From Marivivens geojensis (GTDB lineage Bacteria; Pseudomonadota; Alphaproteobacteria; Rhodobacterales; Rhodobacteraceae), in contig NZ_JALKCU010000001.1 of the NCBI RefSeq assembly GCF_023540835.1, positions 1,302,001-1,366,000 of the forward strand: DNA of 64,000 nt, given 5' to 3'. Of this stretch, positions 41,025 to 49,136 are shown piece by piece. Position 1 is the stretch's first letter. Each line of letters opens with the position of its first letter. A program made the position numbers and the translations under genes. Below the pieces are notes generated by a model that ran no database searches, had not been told where the DNA came from, and saw only the letters and a list, made by a program, of their open reading frames with translations.

Positions 41025-41843
41025 ATGCATCGCGTTACAATCGGAAATCTAGAAGTTGCCAATGATCTGCCGTTTGCGCTGATCGCGGGGCCGTGCCAGC
41101 TCGAGAGCCTTGATCACGCACGTATGTTGGCGGAAAAAATCGCTGAGGCGTGTGCGGCGACGGGCACGGGGTTCGTGTTCAAGGGGTCCTACGATAAGGC
41201 GAACCGTTCGTCGCTGGGTGGTAAGCGCGGGATTGGCGCAGAGGCTGGCCTGACGATCCTTTCGAAAATCCGCGAAGAGTTCGGTTGCCCCGTGATCACC
41301 GATGTGCACGAGACACACCATTGCGCGATGGCGGCCGAGTTTGTCGATATCCTGCAAATCCCAGCGTTCCTTTGCCGTCAGACCGACCTTTTGTTGGCTG
41401 CGGGCGAGACGGGCAAGGCGATCAACGTCAAGAAGGGGCAGTTCCTTGCGCCTTGGGATATGAAGAACGTCGCGGCCAAGATTGAGAGCACGGGTAACAC
41501 CAACATCATGCTCTGTGAGCGTGGCACATCGTTTGGTTACAATACACTTGTCAGCGATTTCCGTGGTCTGCCGACTATGGCTGAAACGGGCTATCCTGTC
41601 GTCTTTGATGCGACCCACTCGGTGCAGCAACCGGGCGGTAATGGTAATTCCTCGGGCGGTGATCGTCGCATGGTGCCGCCTCTTGCACGTGCTGCGGTTG
41701 CTGTTGGCTGTGCGGCTTTGTTCATCGAAACCCACGAAGACCCTGACAATGCGCCCTCTGATGGCCCAAACATGGTGCCGATTGAGCAGTTGCAGGGGCT
41801 TTTGGCTCAGCTTAGGGCGCTAGACACGGTGATGAAGGGCTAA
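41025..41843 (+). CDS. kdsA: 3-deoxy-8-phosphooctulonate synthase (KDO-8-P synthase)
   Basis: The 272-residue enzyme condenses arabinose-5-phosphate with PEP to give KDO-8-phosphate for lipopolysaccharide. It shows LIAGPCQLES, FKGSYDKANRSS, TDVHETHH, QIPAFLCRQTDLL and DATHSVQQPGG, all typical active-site segments. An AAGGAG sits 7 nt upstream of the start. The tail NAPSDGPNMVPI is standard. Other KDO genes are not adjacent. Confidence 0.96.
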   Translation: MHRVTIGNLEVANDLPFALIAGPCQLESLDHARMLAEKIAEACAATGTGFVFKGSYDKANRSSLGGKRGIGAEAGLTILSKIREEFGCPVITDVHETHHCAMAAEFVDILQIPAFLCRQTDLLLAAGETGKAINVKKGQFLAPWDMKNVAAKIESTGNTNIMLCERGTSFGYNTLVSDFRGLPTMAETGYPVVFDATHSVQQPGGNGNSSGGDRRMVPPLARAAVAVGCAALFIETHEDPDNAPSDGPNMVPIEQLQGLLAQLRALDTVMKG

Positions 41844-41854
41844 GGCCTGAAAGT

Positions 41855-41884
41855 AAAAAAGCCCGCCGATTGGCGGGCTTTTGT
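41855..41884. terminator. Bidirectional terminator between kdsA and fpr
   Basis: AAGCCCGCC and GGCGGGCTT form a 9-bp stem with a 4-nt loop, flanked by A and T runs on both sides. It can terminate kdsA and the convergent fpr transcript. Confidence 0.85.
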
Positions 41885-41900
41885 TTTCCGTTCGATCCGA

Positions 41901-42767
41901 TCAATCGAGGAAGGCTTTTTCCACCACGTAATGTTGTGGGTTGGAATTCGCGCCCTCAACCAGTCCATACCCTTCGAGCATGTCTTTGATCTCAAGGTTA
42001 AAGGCGAGGTTGCCACAGACCATCGCGCGGTCGTCGTTCGGGTTGATCTGCGGCACGCCGAGATCCTCAAACGCTTCGCCCTTGCGCATCAGGTCAGTGA
42101 TGCGGCCCATTTTTGGGCTCTCTTCGCGGGTGGTGGTCGGGTAGTATTTGATCTTCTTCCAGAAGCCTTCACCGATCACCTCGTTCAACAATTCGTCGGT
42201 TTTCAGGCTTTCGATCAAATCGCGACCATAGGTCAGTTCGCCGACTTCGCGGCAGGTGTGGGTGATGATGACTTCATCGTAGTCTTGGTAGGTTTGCGGT
42301 TCACGCAAGAGCGACGCGAACGGCGCAAAGCCTGTACCAGTCGCAAAGAACCAAATCCGTTTGCCGGGCAGCAGCGCATCATGCACCAGCGTGCCGACCG
42401 GTTTCGGACGCAAGATCACCTCATCACCGACTTCGATGTGTTGAAGTTTCGAGGTCAGCGGGCCGTCTTGAACCTTGATCGAGTAGAACTCCAGCTCTTC
42501 GTCCCAAGAAGGCGAGGCGATGGAGTACGCGCGCAACAGCGGCTTTTGTTTGCCCGTTGCGGGATCAGGATCACCCATGAGGCCGATCATCACAAACTCG
42601 CCCGAGCGGAACCGCATCGACGCAGGACGGGTGCAGCGGAACGAAAACAGGCGGTCGGTGTAGTGCTTAACCTCAGTGACGACTTGAGCGTCAGGCAGGT
42701 GTGGCTTTGCAGCGGCTTCTTTCACAGGGGCGTCTTTCACGAGTGTCGGTTCGGTCATATCTGTCAT
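41901..42767 (-). CDS. fpr: Ferredoxin/flavodoxin-NADP+ reductase
   Basis: The 288-residue FAD protein has the FAD-binding segment LLRAYSIASPSWDEEL and the NADP-binding segment FFATGTGFAPFASLLR. It ends in the conserved YVVEKAFLD with a C-terminal aromatic and acidic tail. It exchanges electrons between NADPH and ferredoxin or flavodoxin. An N-terminal extension of about 25 residues precedes the fold. It lies 59 nt downstream of the DUF934 gene and may belong to the sulfur-assimilation transcript, where it could supply reduced ferredoxin to the sulfite reductase. Confidence 0.92.
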   Translation of the reverse strand: MTDMTEPTLVKDAPVKEAAAKPHLPDAQVVTEVKHYTDRLFSFRCTRPASMRFRSGEFVMIGLMGDPDPATGKQKPLLRAYSIASPSWDEELEFYSIKVQDGPLTSKLQHIEVGDEVILRPKPVGTLVHDALLPGKRIWFFATGTGFAPFASLLREPQTYQDYDEVIITHTCREVGELTYGRDLIESLKTDELLNEVIGEGFWKKIKYYPTTTREESPKMGRITDLMRKGEAFEDLGVPQINPNDDRAMVCGNLAFNLEIKDMLEGYGLVEGANSNPQHYVVEKAFLD

Positions 42768-42826
42768 ATGGGCGGCTTAAAGCCCAATCCATCATTAAAC
42801 TTTGATCTGTGTCAGGAAAGGGCAAA

Positions 42827-43228
42827 TCAGCCCCGCATGCGCGCCTGATAATCGTTTGCTTGCCAATTTGCACGTGTCAGCCACAGGTTTTCAGGCTGAC
42901 GTGCGGCCAATTCGTCACTGATCGCGACTTCGTCAAAGCCCGAACGGCGGGCCATGGCGTATTGTTCGCAGATCACGTGACCTTGGGCGCGGAGGCGACC
43001 TTTGAACCCGAGGCGGCGCAGTTGTGCCGCAAGGGTGAACCCGCGACCGTCTGCAAAGGATGGGAATTCGACCGCGATAACTGAGGCAGAGAGCGCCTTG
43101 GGCAGATCGGCAGGGTTGGAGTTCGACGGGATCAGGATCGCGGTTTCACCTGCGGCTTCACCCAAAGCGGTGAACGGTGCGTTGTGGTCATCGGCCGCAA
43201 AGCCAGTATCGGTGACGATTACAGTCAT
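42827..43228 (-). CDS. DUF934 protein, sulfite-reductase associated
   Basis: This 133-residue DUF934 protein contains VIAVEFPSFADGRGFTLAAQLRR and GFDEVAISDELAA, the family core. DUF934 genes travel with cysI/cysH in proteobacteria, and their product is annotated as an uncharacterised partner of sulfite reductase. The start at 43228 has AAGGAG 6 nt upstream and lies 10 nt after the cysH stop. Confidence 0.85.
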   Translation of the reverse strand: MTVIVTDTGFAADDHNAPFTALGEAAGETAILIPSNSNPADLPKALSASVIAVEFPSFADGRGFTLAAQLRRLGFKGRLRAQGHVICEQYAMARRSGFDEVAISDELAARQPENLWLTRANWQANDYQARMRG

Positions 43229-43238
43229 GTCAGTCTCC

Positions 43239-43973
43239 TTAGGCGGCTTGGCCGTTGCGCACGACCTTGCCATCTACGATGTGGATGCCACATTCGGTTT
43301 TGTTCGAGTTGCGCCAGCGACCAGCGCGTGGATCTTCGCCTTCTTTCACAGGGCTGGTGCAGGGGGCACATCCGATAGACGGATAGCCTTGGGCGACCAG
43401 CGGGTGACGCGGCAGACGGTTTTCGGTCATATAGTCCTGAAGATCGTTCACATCCCAATGGCAGAGCGGGTTGATCTTGATCCGGTGGTCGTCCTCGTTC
43501 TCAAAGAACTCGAGCGCAGAACGTGTCGTGCCCTGATACCGTTTCCGACCCGTGATCCATGCGTCATAGCCCTTGAGCGCGTCTTGCAGCGGCTGGGTTT
43601 TGCGTAGGTTACAGCAGGCGTCAGTGTTGAACTGATGCAGTGTGCCATCGGGGTCTTCAATCCGTTTTGCCTTGTCCGCAGCACGAATGATCTGAAGGTT
43701 TTTCAGGTTCAACCGTTCGGTCAGCTCCTGCTGATAAGCCAGTGTTTCGGCAAACAGCATTTCGGTATCGATAAACAACACGGGTGTCGTGTTATCGATG
43801 ACGGACACGAGGTGCAAAAGCACGACGGACTCGGCCCCAAAGGACGACACCATCGCCGTTTTGCCGACTTGAGCGTCCTTTAGCGCATGTTCGAGAACCG
43901 CAGTCGCACTGTGGTGTTTGTAGCGGGCATTCAAAGCGTCAACCCGTTGTTGGACGGGTTCACTCAGCGGCAT
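43239..43973 (-). CDS. cysH: Adenylyl-sulfate (APS) reductase, assimilatory
   Basis: The 244-residue enzyme reduces APS to sulfite. Two cysteine pairs, TDACCNLRK and GCAPCTSPV, hold a [4Fe-4S] cluster. They distinguish APS reductases from the cluster-free PAPS reductase of E. coli. The catalytic ECGIH lies near the C-terminus and AMVSSFGAESVVLL is the nucleotide loop. APS use would make a PAPS step unnecessary. The ATG overlaps the end of cysI by 14 nt. Confidence 0.92.
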   Translation of the reverse strand: MPLSEPVQQRVDALNARYKHHSATAVLEHALKDAQVGKTAMVSSFGAESVVLLHLVSVIDNTTPVLFIDTEMLFAETLAYQQELTERLNLKNLQIIRAADKAKRIEDPDGTLHQFNTDACCNLRKTQPLQDALKGYDAWITGRKRYQGTTRSALEFFENEDDHRIKINPLCHWDVNDLQDYMTENRLPRHPLVAQGYPSIGCAPCTSPVKEGEDPRAGRWRNSNKTECGIHIVDGKVVRNGQAA

Positions 43974-45630
43974 GGGCTGCGGCCTCCTCGTAGAGTGCGG
44001 CTTTGAACGGCTCTAGACCGAGACGCTTATATGCGTCGAGGAAGGTCTCGGCAGGCGTTTGGCGAAGGGCGAGGTAAGCCATTACGATTCGTTCAATTGC
44101 ATTGGTAATGTCTTCAGCCGCAAAGCCTGGTCCTGTCTTGTCGCCAATAACCGCGTCTTGGGTGCCGTCACCGCCTAGCGTGATCTGGTAGTTTTCAACC
44201 CCAGCGCGATCAAGGCCCAGAATGCCGATGTGACCAACGTGGTGGTGACCACAGGCGTTGATGCAGCCCGAGATTTTGATCTTGAGCGGACCAATATCGT
44301 GTTCCAGCTTCAGATCGTCAAAGCGCTGCGCGATCTCCTGTGCGATTGGGATCGACCGAGCAGTCGCAAGGGCGCAATAGTCCATACCGGGGCAAGCGAT
44401 GATGTCAGAGATCAGGCCAACGTTGGCGGTCGCCAGATCAGCCACCTTCAGCGCGTCATAGATTGCGGGCAGGTCGGCCTTGTGAACGTGAGGCAGAACG
44501 ACGTTTTGTTCGTGGCTAATGCGCAGTTCGTCGTGACCATAAGCCTCGGCAAGGTTTGCCATAGCGCGCATCTGATCAGCGGTCGCATCACCCGGAGTTG
44601 CCCCATGCTTTTTCACCGAAATAGTGACGATGGCATAGTCGTCTGACTTGTGATCACTCAGGTTCGTATCGACCCATGACCGGAACGCAGGGTCAGTCGC
44701 GTAGCGTGCGTCGAACACATCTTTAGATTTAGTTTCGTACACAGGCTCACGGAAAAATTGTTCGATTTCTGCAAGAATTTCCTGATCGACGCCGGTAAAT
44801 CCTGCCCGAATTTGTTCGAAACGTTCATCCGTAAGTTGAGAGAATTCGTCCAGACCGTTCTCGAACACGGTGATTTTGATCCGTGCTTTATACTTGTTGT
44901 CGCGACGACCTAGAAGGTTCCAGACGGACACGACGGCCTCAACGTAGGGCAGCAGGTCTTCTTTGGGCAGGAAGTCACGAATGACCTTGCCGATCATCGG
45001 GGTGCGGCCCAAGCCACCTCCAACGATGATCTGATAGCCGATCTCGCCTGCAGCATTACGGACGATCCGAATACCGATATCATGCGCTTTGGTCACGGCG
45101 CGGTCTTGTTCGCCGCCAGAGACCGCGATCTTGAACTTACGCGGCAGGAACTGGAACTCTGGGTGGTCAGTGGACCACTGACGCAGCAGTTCGGCCACAG
45201 GACGCGGGTCCGCAACCTCATCGGCGGCAGCGCCAGCAAAGTGGTCGGCGGTCACGTTGCGGATCGTGTTGCCCGAGGTTTGCAGCGCGTGCATTTCCAC
45301 ATCGGCCAATGCCTCGAGGATATCAGGCACGTCCTGCAGCTTCGGCCAGTTGAATTGGATGTTCTGACGGGTGGTGAAGTGGCCGTAGCCCTTGTCCCAC
45401 TTTTCCGCAATCATCGCGAGTTGGCGCATTTGACGGCTGTTGAGCGTGCCATAGGGGATCGCAACGCGCAGCATATAGGCGTGCAGTTGCAAATACAGAC
45501 CATTCATCAGGCGGAGTGGACGGAATTCGTCTTCGGTCAATTGCCCTTTGATACGGCGTTCCACCTGATCGCGGAATTGTGCAACGCGAGAGCGGACAAA
45601 GGCTTCGTCAAAGTTGTTATACTTGTACAT
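43960..45630 (-). CDS. cysI: Ferredoxin-type sulfite (nitrite/sulfite) reductase
   Basis: The 556-residue siroheme protein has the two-fold nitrite/sulfite reductase repeat (ferredoxin-like and siroheme domains). The cluster ligands are ACPGMDYCALA and SGCINACGHHH in the C-terminal half. No flavoprotein CysJ is present, so electrons probably come from ferredoxin. The context (cysG, cysH, DUF2849, DUF934) makes sulfite the likely substrate. Its ATG shares a base with the DUF2849 stop (TAATG). Confidence 0.93.
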   Translation of the reverse strand: MYKYNNFDEAFVRSRVAQFRDQVERRIKGQLTEDEFRPLRLMNGLYLQLHAYMLRVAIPYGTLNSRQMRQLAMIAEKWDKGYGHFTTRQNIQFNWPKLQDVPDILEALADVEMHALQTSGNTIRNVTADHFAGAAADEVADPRPVAELLRQWSTDHPEFQFLPRKFKIAVSGGEQDRAVTKAHDIGIRIVRNAAGEIGYQIIVGGGLGRTPMIGKVIRDFLPKEDLLPYVEAVVSVWNLLGRRDNKYKARIKITVFENGLDEFSQLTDERFEQIRAGFTGVDQEILAEIEQFFREPVYETKSKDVFDARYATDPAFRSWVDTNLSDHKSDDYAIVTISVKKHGATPGDATADQMRAMANLAEAYGHDELRISHEQNVVLPHVHKADLPAIYDALKVADLATANVGLISDIIACPGMDYCALATARSIPIAQEIAQRFDDLKLEHDIGPLKIKISGCINACGHHHVGHIGILGLDRAGVENYQITLGGDGTQDAVIGDKTGPGFAAEDITNAIERIVMAYLALRQTPAETFLDAYKRLGLEPFKAALYEEAAAHAAE

Positions 45631-45932
45631 TAGTTCAGCTCCACCTGTTTGCCGTGGGCATAGTTCGACGGGCCACGGGTGCGGAATTCTTCGCGGAAAT
45701 GGGTCGGTTCGGGGCCGTTCGGGCCAGCCTTCGCATCAGCTAGGTAAGGACCAACGATGATGTTTGCTTGGCCATTGGCAAAGAGAAGGCGGATGTCAGC
45801 GTGAGCCTCATCCTCAATGAACTCGGCATCATGCATCGATTTCGACCAACGGTCGTCGGCGGTCAGCCAGACAGCATCCCCATCGAGGAGAAGGTTTGCG
45901 GTAATCACTTTTGGGGTAAAGCGGCGGCTCAT
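45630..45932 (-). CDS. DUF2849 protein of the sulfur-assimilation operon
   Basis: This 100-residue protein matches DUF2849: RRFTPKVITANLLLDGDAVWLT at the N-terminus and IIVGPYLADAKAGPNGPEPTHFREEFRTRGP-type conserved segments, read in two blocks. It has no known activity but occurs between cysG and cysI in alphaproteobacteria. It overlaps cysG by 4 nt and cysI by 1 nt, indicating tight translational coupling. Confidence 0.87.
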   Translation of the reverse strand: MSRRFTPKVITANLLLDGDAVWLTADDRWSKSMHDAEFIEDEAHADIRLLFANGQANIIVGPYLADAKAGPNGPEPTHFREEFRTRGPSNYAHGKQVELN

Positions 45933-47329
45933 TGTGCGGCCTCCTTTTGTGGTAAAGAACGGGCGACCTGAACCGCATGGCGCGGGGCAAGTCCGTAAAA
46001 GGTGAGGGCAGGGCCAGTGAGGCCAGAGGTCGACATGGTCGGCTCTAGCTCGGCCAAGGTTGTGGCGATCACGCGGCTTTCAGGACGAGAAACGTTTTCG
46101 ATGATGGTGACGGGCGTGTCTGCCGATGCGCCGTGCATCAACAGGCGACCCTGAACAAAACGCGCGGCGCGTTTGCCCATGTAGATCGCGGCGACTTCGC
46201 CATCGCGGGCTAAACCACGCCAGTCCTGCTCGGCAAAGCCCTTCATGTCGTGACCTGTCAGCAGACGAACCGATCCGTTGCGACCGCGTTTCGTCAGGCT
46301 CTGCCCAATTTGGGCAACAGCAGCAGAGGCCGCAGTGATGCCGGGCACGATGCGGTAGCTGATCCCAGCCGCCTCAATCGCTTCGATTTCTTCGTCCAAA
46401 CGACCAAAGACAGTCGGATCACCCGATTTCAGGCGCACAACATGGTGGCCGTCTTTCGCGTGCTCGACGATCAGACCGTTGATGTCGTCCTGAGAGGTCG
46501 AAACGCCGAAACCCTCTTTGCCCACATCGACCATGATCGCTTCACGGCGGGCCAGTTCGAGGATTTCAGGTGCAACCAGACGGTCGTAGATCACGACGTC
46601 AGCCTCATCCAGCGCCTTGCGAGACTTGAGCGTCAGCAATTCTGGATCACCCGGACCTGCGCCAACGAGGTCAACATGACCTTCGCGGGACTTTGCCATC
46701 ACATGACGATCTAGCGTAGCCTCAAGCGCCGACTGCGCACCAGCCTCACCGTCTGTCTCAACAGCTTTGGGGCCCGTGTTGAAATAGTAATCCGCCCAGA
46801 AATCACGGCGCTTGCGGCCCATCGGCAAAATGTCCACCGCATGACGGAACGCCTTACCCACCCGTGCCAAAAGGCCGAGGTTGGATGGTAAACGTGCCTC
46901 AAGGTCTGCCTTGATCGCGCGCGCCAGAACAGGGGCCGCGCCCTCGGTGCCAATCGCAATCGTTACAGGATCACGGTCCACAATTGCAGGCGTGATAAAG
47001 TCCGACCCATGTAAATCGTCCACGATATTCACGATCGCACCTTCGCTGCGGGCAATACGTGCGACACGGGCGTCTTCGACGGCATCTTCGTTCGCCGCAT
47101 AAACCAACCGTGCGCAGAGTGTATCACCGTGATCGAATGCCCGCTGAACCAGCGCCAGGCGACTCTCAGCCGCCATGCGCAGAAGATCAGGATGCGGTGC
47201 ATCTGCGAAAACTGTGATCTTACCCTCAGTCTTGAGCAAGAGACGCAATTTCGCCAGTGCCGCCTCGCCACCGCCCGTCAGGACGATGCGGCGGTGTGTG
47301 ACCGATAGAAAGATTGGAAAGTGCTGCAT
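45929..47329 (-). CDS. cysG: Siroheme synthase (trifunctional CysG)
   Basis: The 466-residue protein combines an N-terminal precorrin-2 dehydrogenase/ferrochelatase domain (RRIVLTGGGEAALAKLRLL) with a C-terminal uroporphyrinogen-III methyltransferase domain (VGAGPGDPELLTLKS, VVRLKSGDPTVFGR, VPGITAASAA). It makes the siroheme needed by the adjacent sulfite reductase. It is first gene of the operon. The upstream interval contains overlapping palindromes and a divergent Lrp-type regulator. Confidence 0.95.
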   Translation of the reverse strand: MQHFPIFLSVTHRRIVLTGGGEAALAKLRLLLKTEGKITVFADAPHPDLLRMAAESRLALVQRAFDHGDTLCARLVYAANEDAVEDARVARIARSEGAIVNIVDDLHGSDFITPAIVDRDPVTIAIGTEGAAPVLARAIKADLEARLPSNLGLLARVGKAFRHAVDILPMGRKRRDFWADYYFNTGPKAVETDGEAGAQSALEATLDRHVMAKSREGHVDLVGAGPGDPELLTLKSRKALDEADVVIYDRLVAPEILELARREAIMVDVGKEGFGVSTSQDDINGLIVEHAKDGHHVVRLKSGDPTVFGRLDEEIEAIEAAGISYRIVPGITAASAAVAQIGQSLTKRGRNGSVRLLTGHDMKGFAEQDWRGLARDGEVAAIYMGKRAARFVQGRLLMHGASADTPVTIIENVSRPESRVIATTLAELEPTMSTSGLTGPALTFYGLAPRHAVQVARSLPQKEAAQ

Positions 47330-47342
47330 GGGACGCTCCGGT

Positions 47343-47370
47343 TTCTATCCGGATATATAGAATAATATCC
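47343..47370. promoter_or_regulatory. Overlapping inverted repeats between cysG and the Lrp-type regulator
   Basis: Two inverted repeats overlap: TTCTAT-N8-ATAGAA (47343-47362) and GGATAT-N8-ATATCC (47351-47370). They are AT-rich and lie 14-41 nt upstream of the cysG start in the 134-nt divergent region. The Lrp-family regulator encoded on the other strand is the natural candidate to bind here. Confidence 0.45.
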
Positions 47371-47463
47371 CCCTTTTTGCCTATTGCGTCCGGTGAATAA
47401 GGACGTATGTTCCCCTTAGGCGTCCAGTGGTGACGTTTGTTCCAATCCAGCGAGGAATACAGA

Positions 47464-47925
47464 ATGGCGTTTCGGTTAGACGATATGGATCGGAAAATCC
47501 TCAAGGAGCTTCAGGCCGACGCAGCGCAGTCGCTCGACGATATTGCCCGCAATGTGGGGTCCTCAAAGACGCCTGTTTGGAATCGTATCCGCAAGATGAA
47601 AGAGGCCAATATCATTGGTCGTCAGACGGTGTTTCTGGATGCAGAGGCTCTTGGGTTCGAGGCTTGTTTCTTTGTCCTGATCCGTACGAGCGAACACGAG
47701 GCCGATTGGCAGCGCAAATTCCTCTCCGCGTTGCAGGCCCGTCCCGAGGTTCAAGAGGCGCACCGTCTTGCCGGGGACATCGACTACATCCTTAAGGTCC
47801 GCGTGAAAAACGCCCGCGCTTATGACGAATTCTATCAGGCTCTGATTTCAGAGGTGCGGATCCACAACGTGACTGCGCTGTTGTCTATGGAAGAGATCAA
47901 GTCGACGCTTGAGCTGCCGTTGTAA
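47464..47925 (+). CDS. Lrp/AsnC family transcriptional regulator
   Basis: The 153-residue protein has an N-terminal winged helix-turn-helix (LDDMDRKILKEL, DDIARNVGSSKTPVWNRIRK) and a C-terminal RAM/AsnC ligand-binding domain (VQEAHRLAGDIDYILKV). The start at 47464 follows GAGGA. It is divergent from the cysG-cysH operon with 134 nt between starts, and so is likely its regulator, perhaps sensing a sulfur amino acid. This function is inference from position. Its 3' end overlaps the P450 gene by 29 nt. Confidence 0.9.
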   Translation: MAFRLDDMDRKILKELQADAAQSLDDIARNVGSSKTPVWNRIRKMKEANIIGRQTVFLDAEALGFEACFFVLIRTSEHEADWQRKFLSALQARPEVQEAHRLAGDIDYILKVRVKNARAYDEFYQALISEVRIHNVTALLSMEEIKSTLELPL

Positions 47926-49078
47926 CCATCAACCGATCCAAACCGTGGAAATGATAGAGATCCGCGTAGGTCGCGGACTCTGTCATCCTTAGGTCAGGGC
48001 AGCGGGTAAATAGCGCATCAAGGGCGAGATGAACCTCCATCCGTGCGAGTGGCGCGCCGACGCAGAAATGGATGCCGCCGCCAAAGCTGGCGTTCACGGG
48101 GCCGTTGCGATCAGGATCGAACGTGTTGGGGTCGGGGTAGGCCGCAGGATCACGGTTCGCGCTTGCCAACAGACACCCCACTTCATCCCCGCGTTTAAAG
48201 TCATGACCAAAAATCGTCACGTCCTCATAGACCCAACGCATGAACATATGGAGCGGTGGATCGAAGCGCAGGATTTCTTCGGCGGTTGCGGGTGTCATAT
48301 CTGGTTTTTCGTTTTCAATCAGGGCCTTGATGCCATTTCCTAAACTATGAACCGTGGCTTCATGCCCCGCGTTCAACAGCACCATGACAGTCGCAATCAA
48401 TTCGTCCGAGGTCAGCTTTTCACCCTCGGCCTCAGCCGCGATGAGGTCAGACAAGAGGTCGGATTTAGGGGCCTTCCGTCGAGCCGCAATATAGTCGGTC
48501 AGGAAGGCGCGGAATTCGAGCGTCGCAGCGATAGCGGCCGCTTCAATCGCGGGAGTGCGGCGTGCCTGATACATCGCGACCATATCGTTCGACCACCGCA
48601 GCAAGTCAGAGGCGCGATCCTCTGGCACGCCGAGCAATCGGCAGATCACGATCACAGGGATTGGCCGCGCAAAGGCATCGATGATGTCAAACGGCCCCTC
48701 AGGGAACTGATCAATCAGATCGTTCGCCAGTTCACTGATCATCGGCCCCAAGGACGCAATCCCGCGCGACGTAAACGCTCGTATGACCAGTGCCCTCAGC
48801 TTCGTATGTCGAGGCGGCTCCAATTCCAGCATAGAGTGCGCTTCGATGTCATAGAAGGGGCGCAGGTGGTCAGGAACGGCACGCGCGAATTCGGCGGGTG
48901 CTTCGCGCCCAAATCGTCGATCCTTCAGGATTGTCGTCACGGCCTTGTGGGATGTGGCGCAAACTATGTCGTAGTCGGTCCAATAGACCAAATCACCGGC
49001 CTCACGCATCCGATCATAAAGCGGATAAGGGTTTTGGACAAAATCGGGATCGGTCGGGGATTGGTCGAAACGTTGCAT
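47897..49078 (-). CDS. Cytochrome P450
   Basis: The 393-residue soluble P450 has the I-helix oxygen-activation motif LLNAGHEATVHSLG, the EEILRFDPPLHMFMR segment in place of the ExxR motif region, and the heme loop FGGGIHFCVGAPLAR with the cysteine thiolate. The size and motifs place it among bacterial class I P450s that use ferredoxin. Substrate unknown; no dedicated ferredoxin lies beside it, although fpr is 5 kb away. The ATG start at 49078 lacks a strong ribosome-binding site; a TTG at 49108 is an alternative. Confidence 0.92.
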   Translation of the reverse strand: MQRFDQSPTDPDFVQNPYPLYDRMREAGDLVYWTDYDIVCATSHKAVTTILKDRRFGREAPAEFARAVPDHLRPFYDIEAHSMLELEPPRHTKLRALVIRAFTSRGIASLGPMISELANDLIDQFPEGPFDIIDAFARPIPVIVICRLLGVPEDRASDLLRWSNDMVAMYQARRTPAIEAAAIAATLEFRAFLTDYIAARRKAPKSDLLSDLIAAEAEGEKLTSDELIATVMVLLNAGHEATVHSLGNGIKALIENEKPDMTPATAEEILRFDPPLHMFMRWVYEDVTIFGHDFKRGDEVGCLLASANRDPAAYPDPNTFDPDRNGPVNASFGGGIHFCVGAPLARMEVHLALDALFTRCPDLRMTESATYADLYHFHGLDRLMVTTAAQAST

Positions 49079-49136
49079 AGCGCAACTTTGACGATCCTCT
49101 CTGGTCAAGACAAGCGGGATTTTCTACTCTGCCCCA

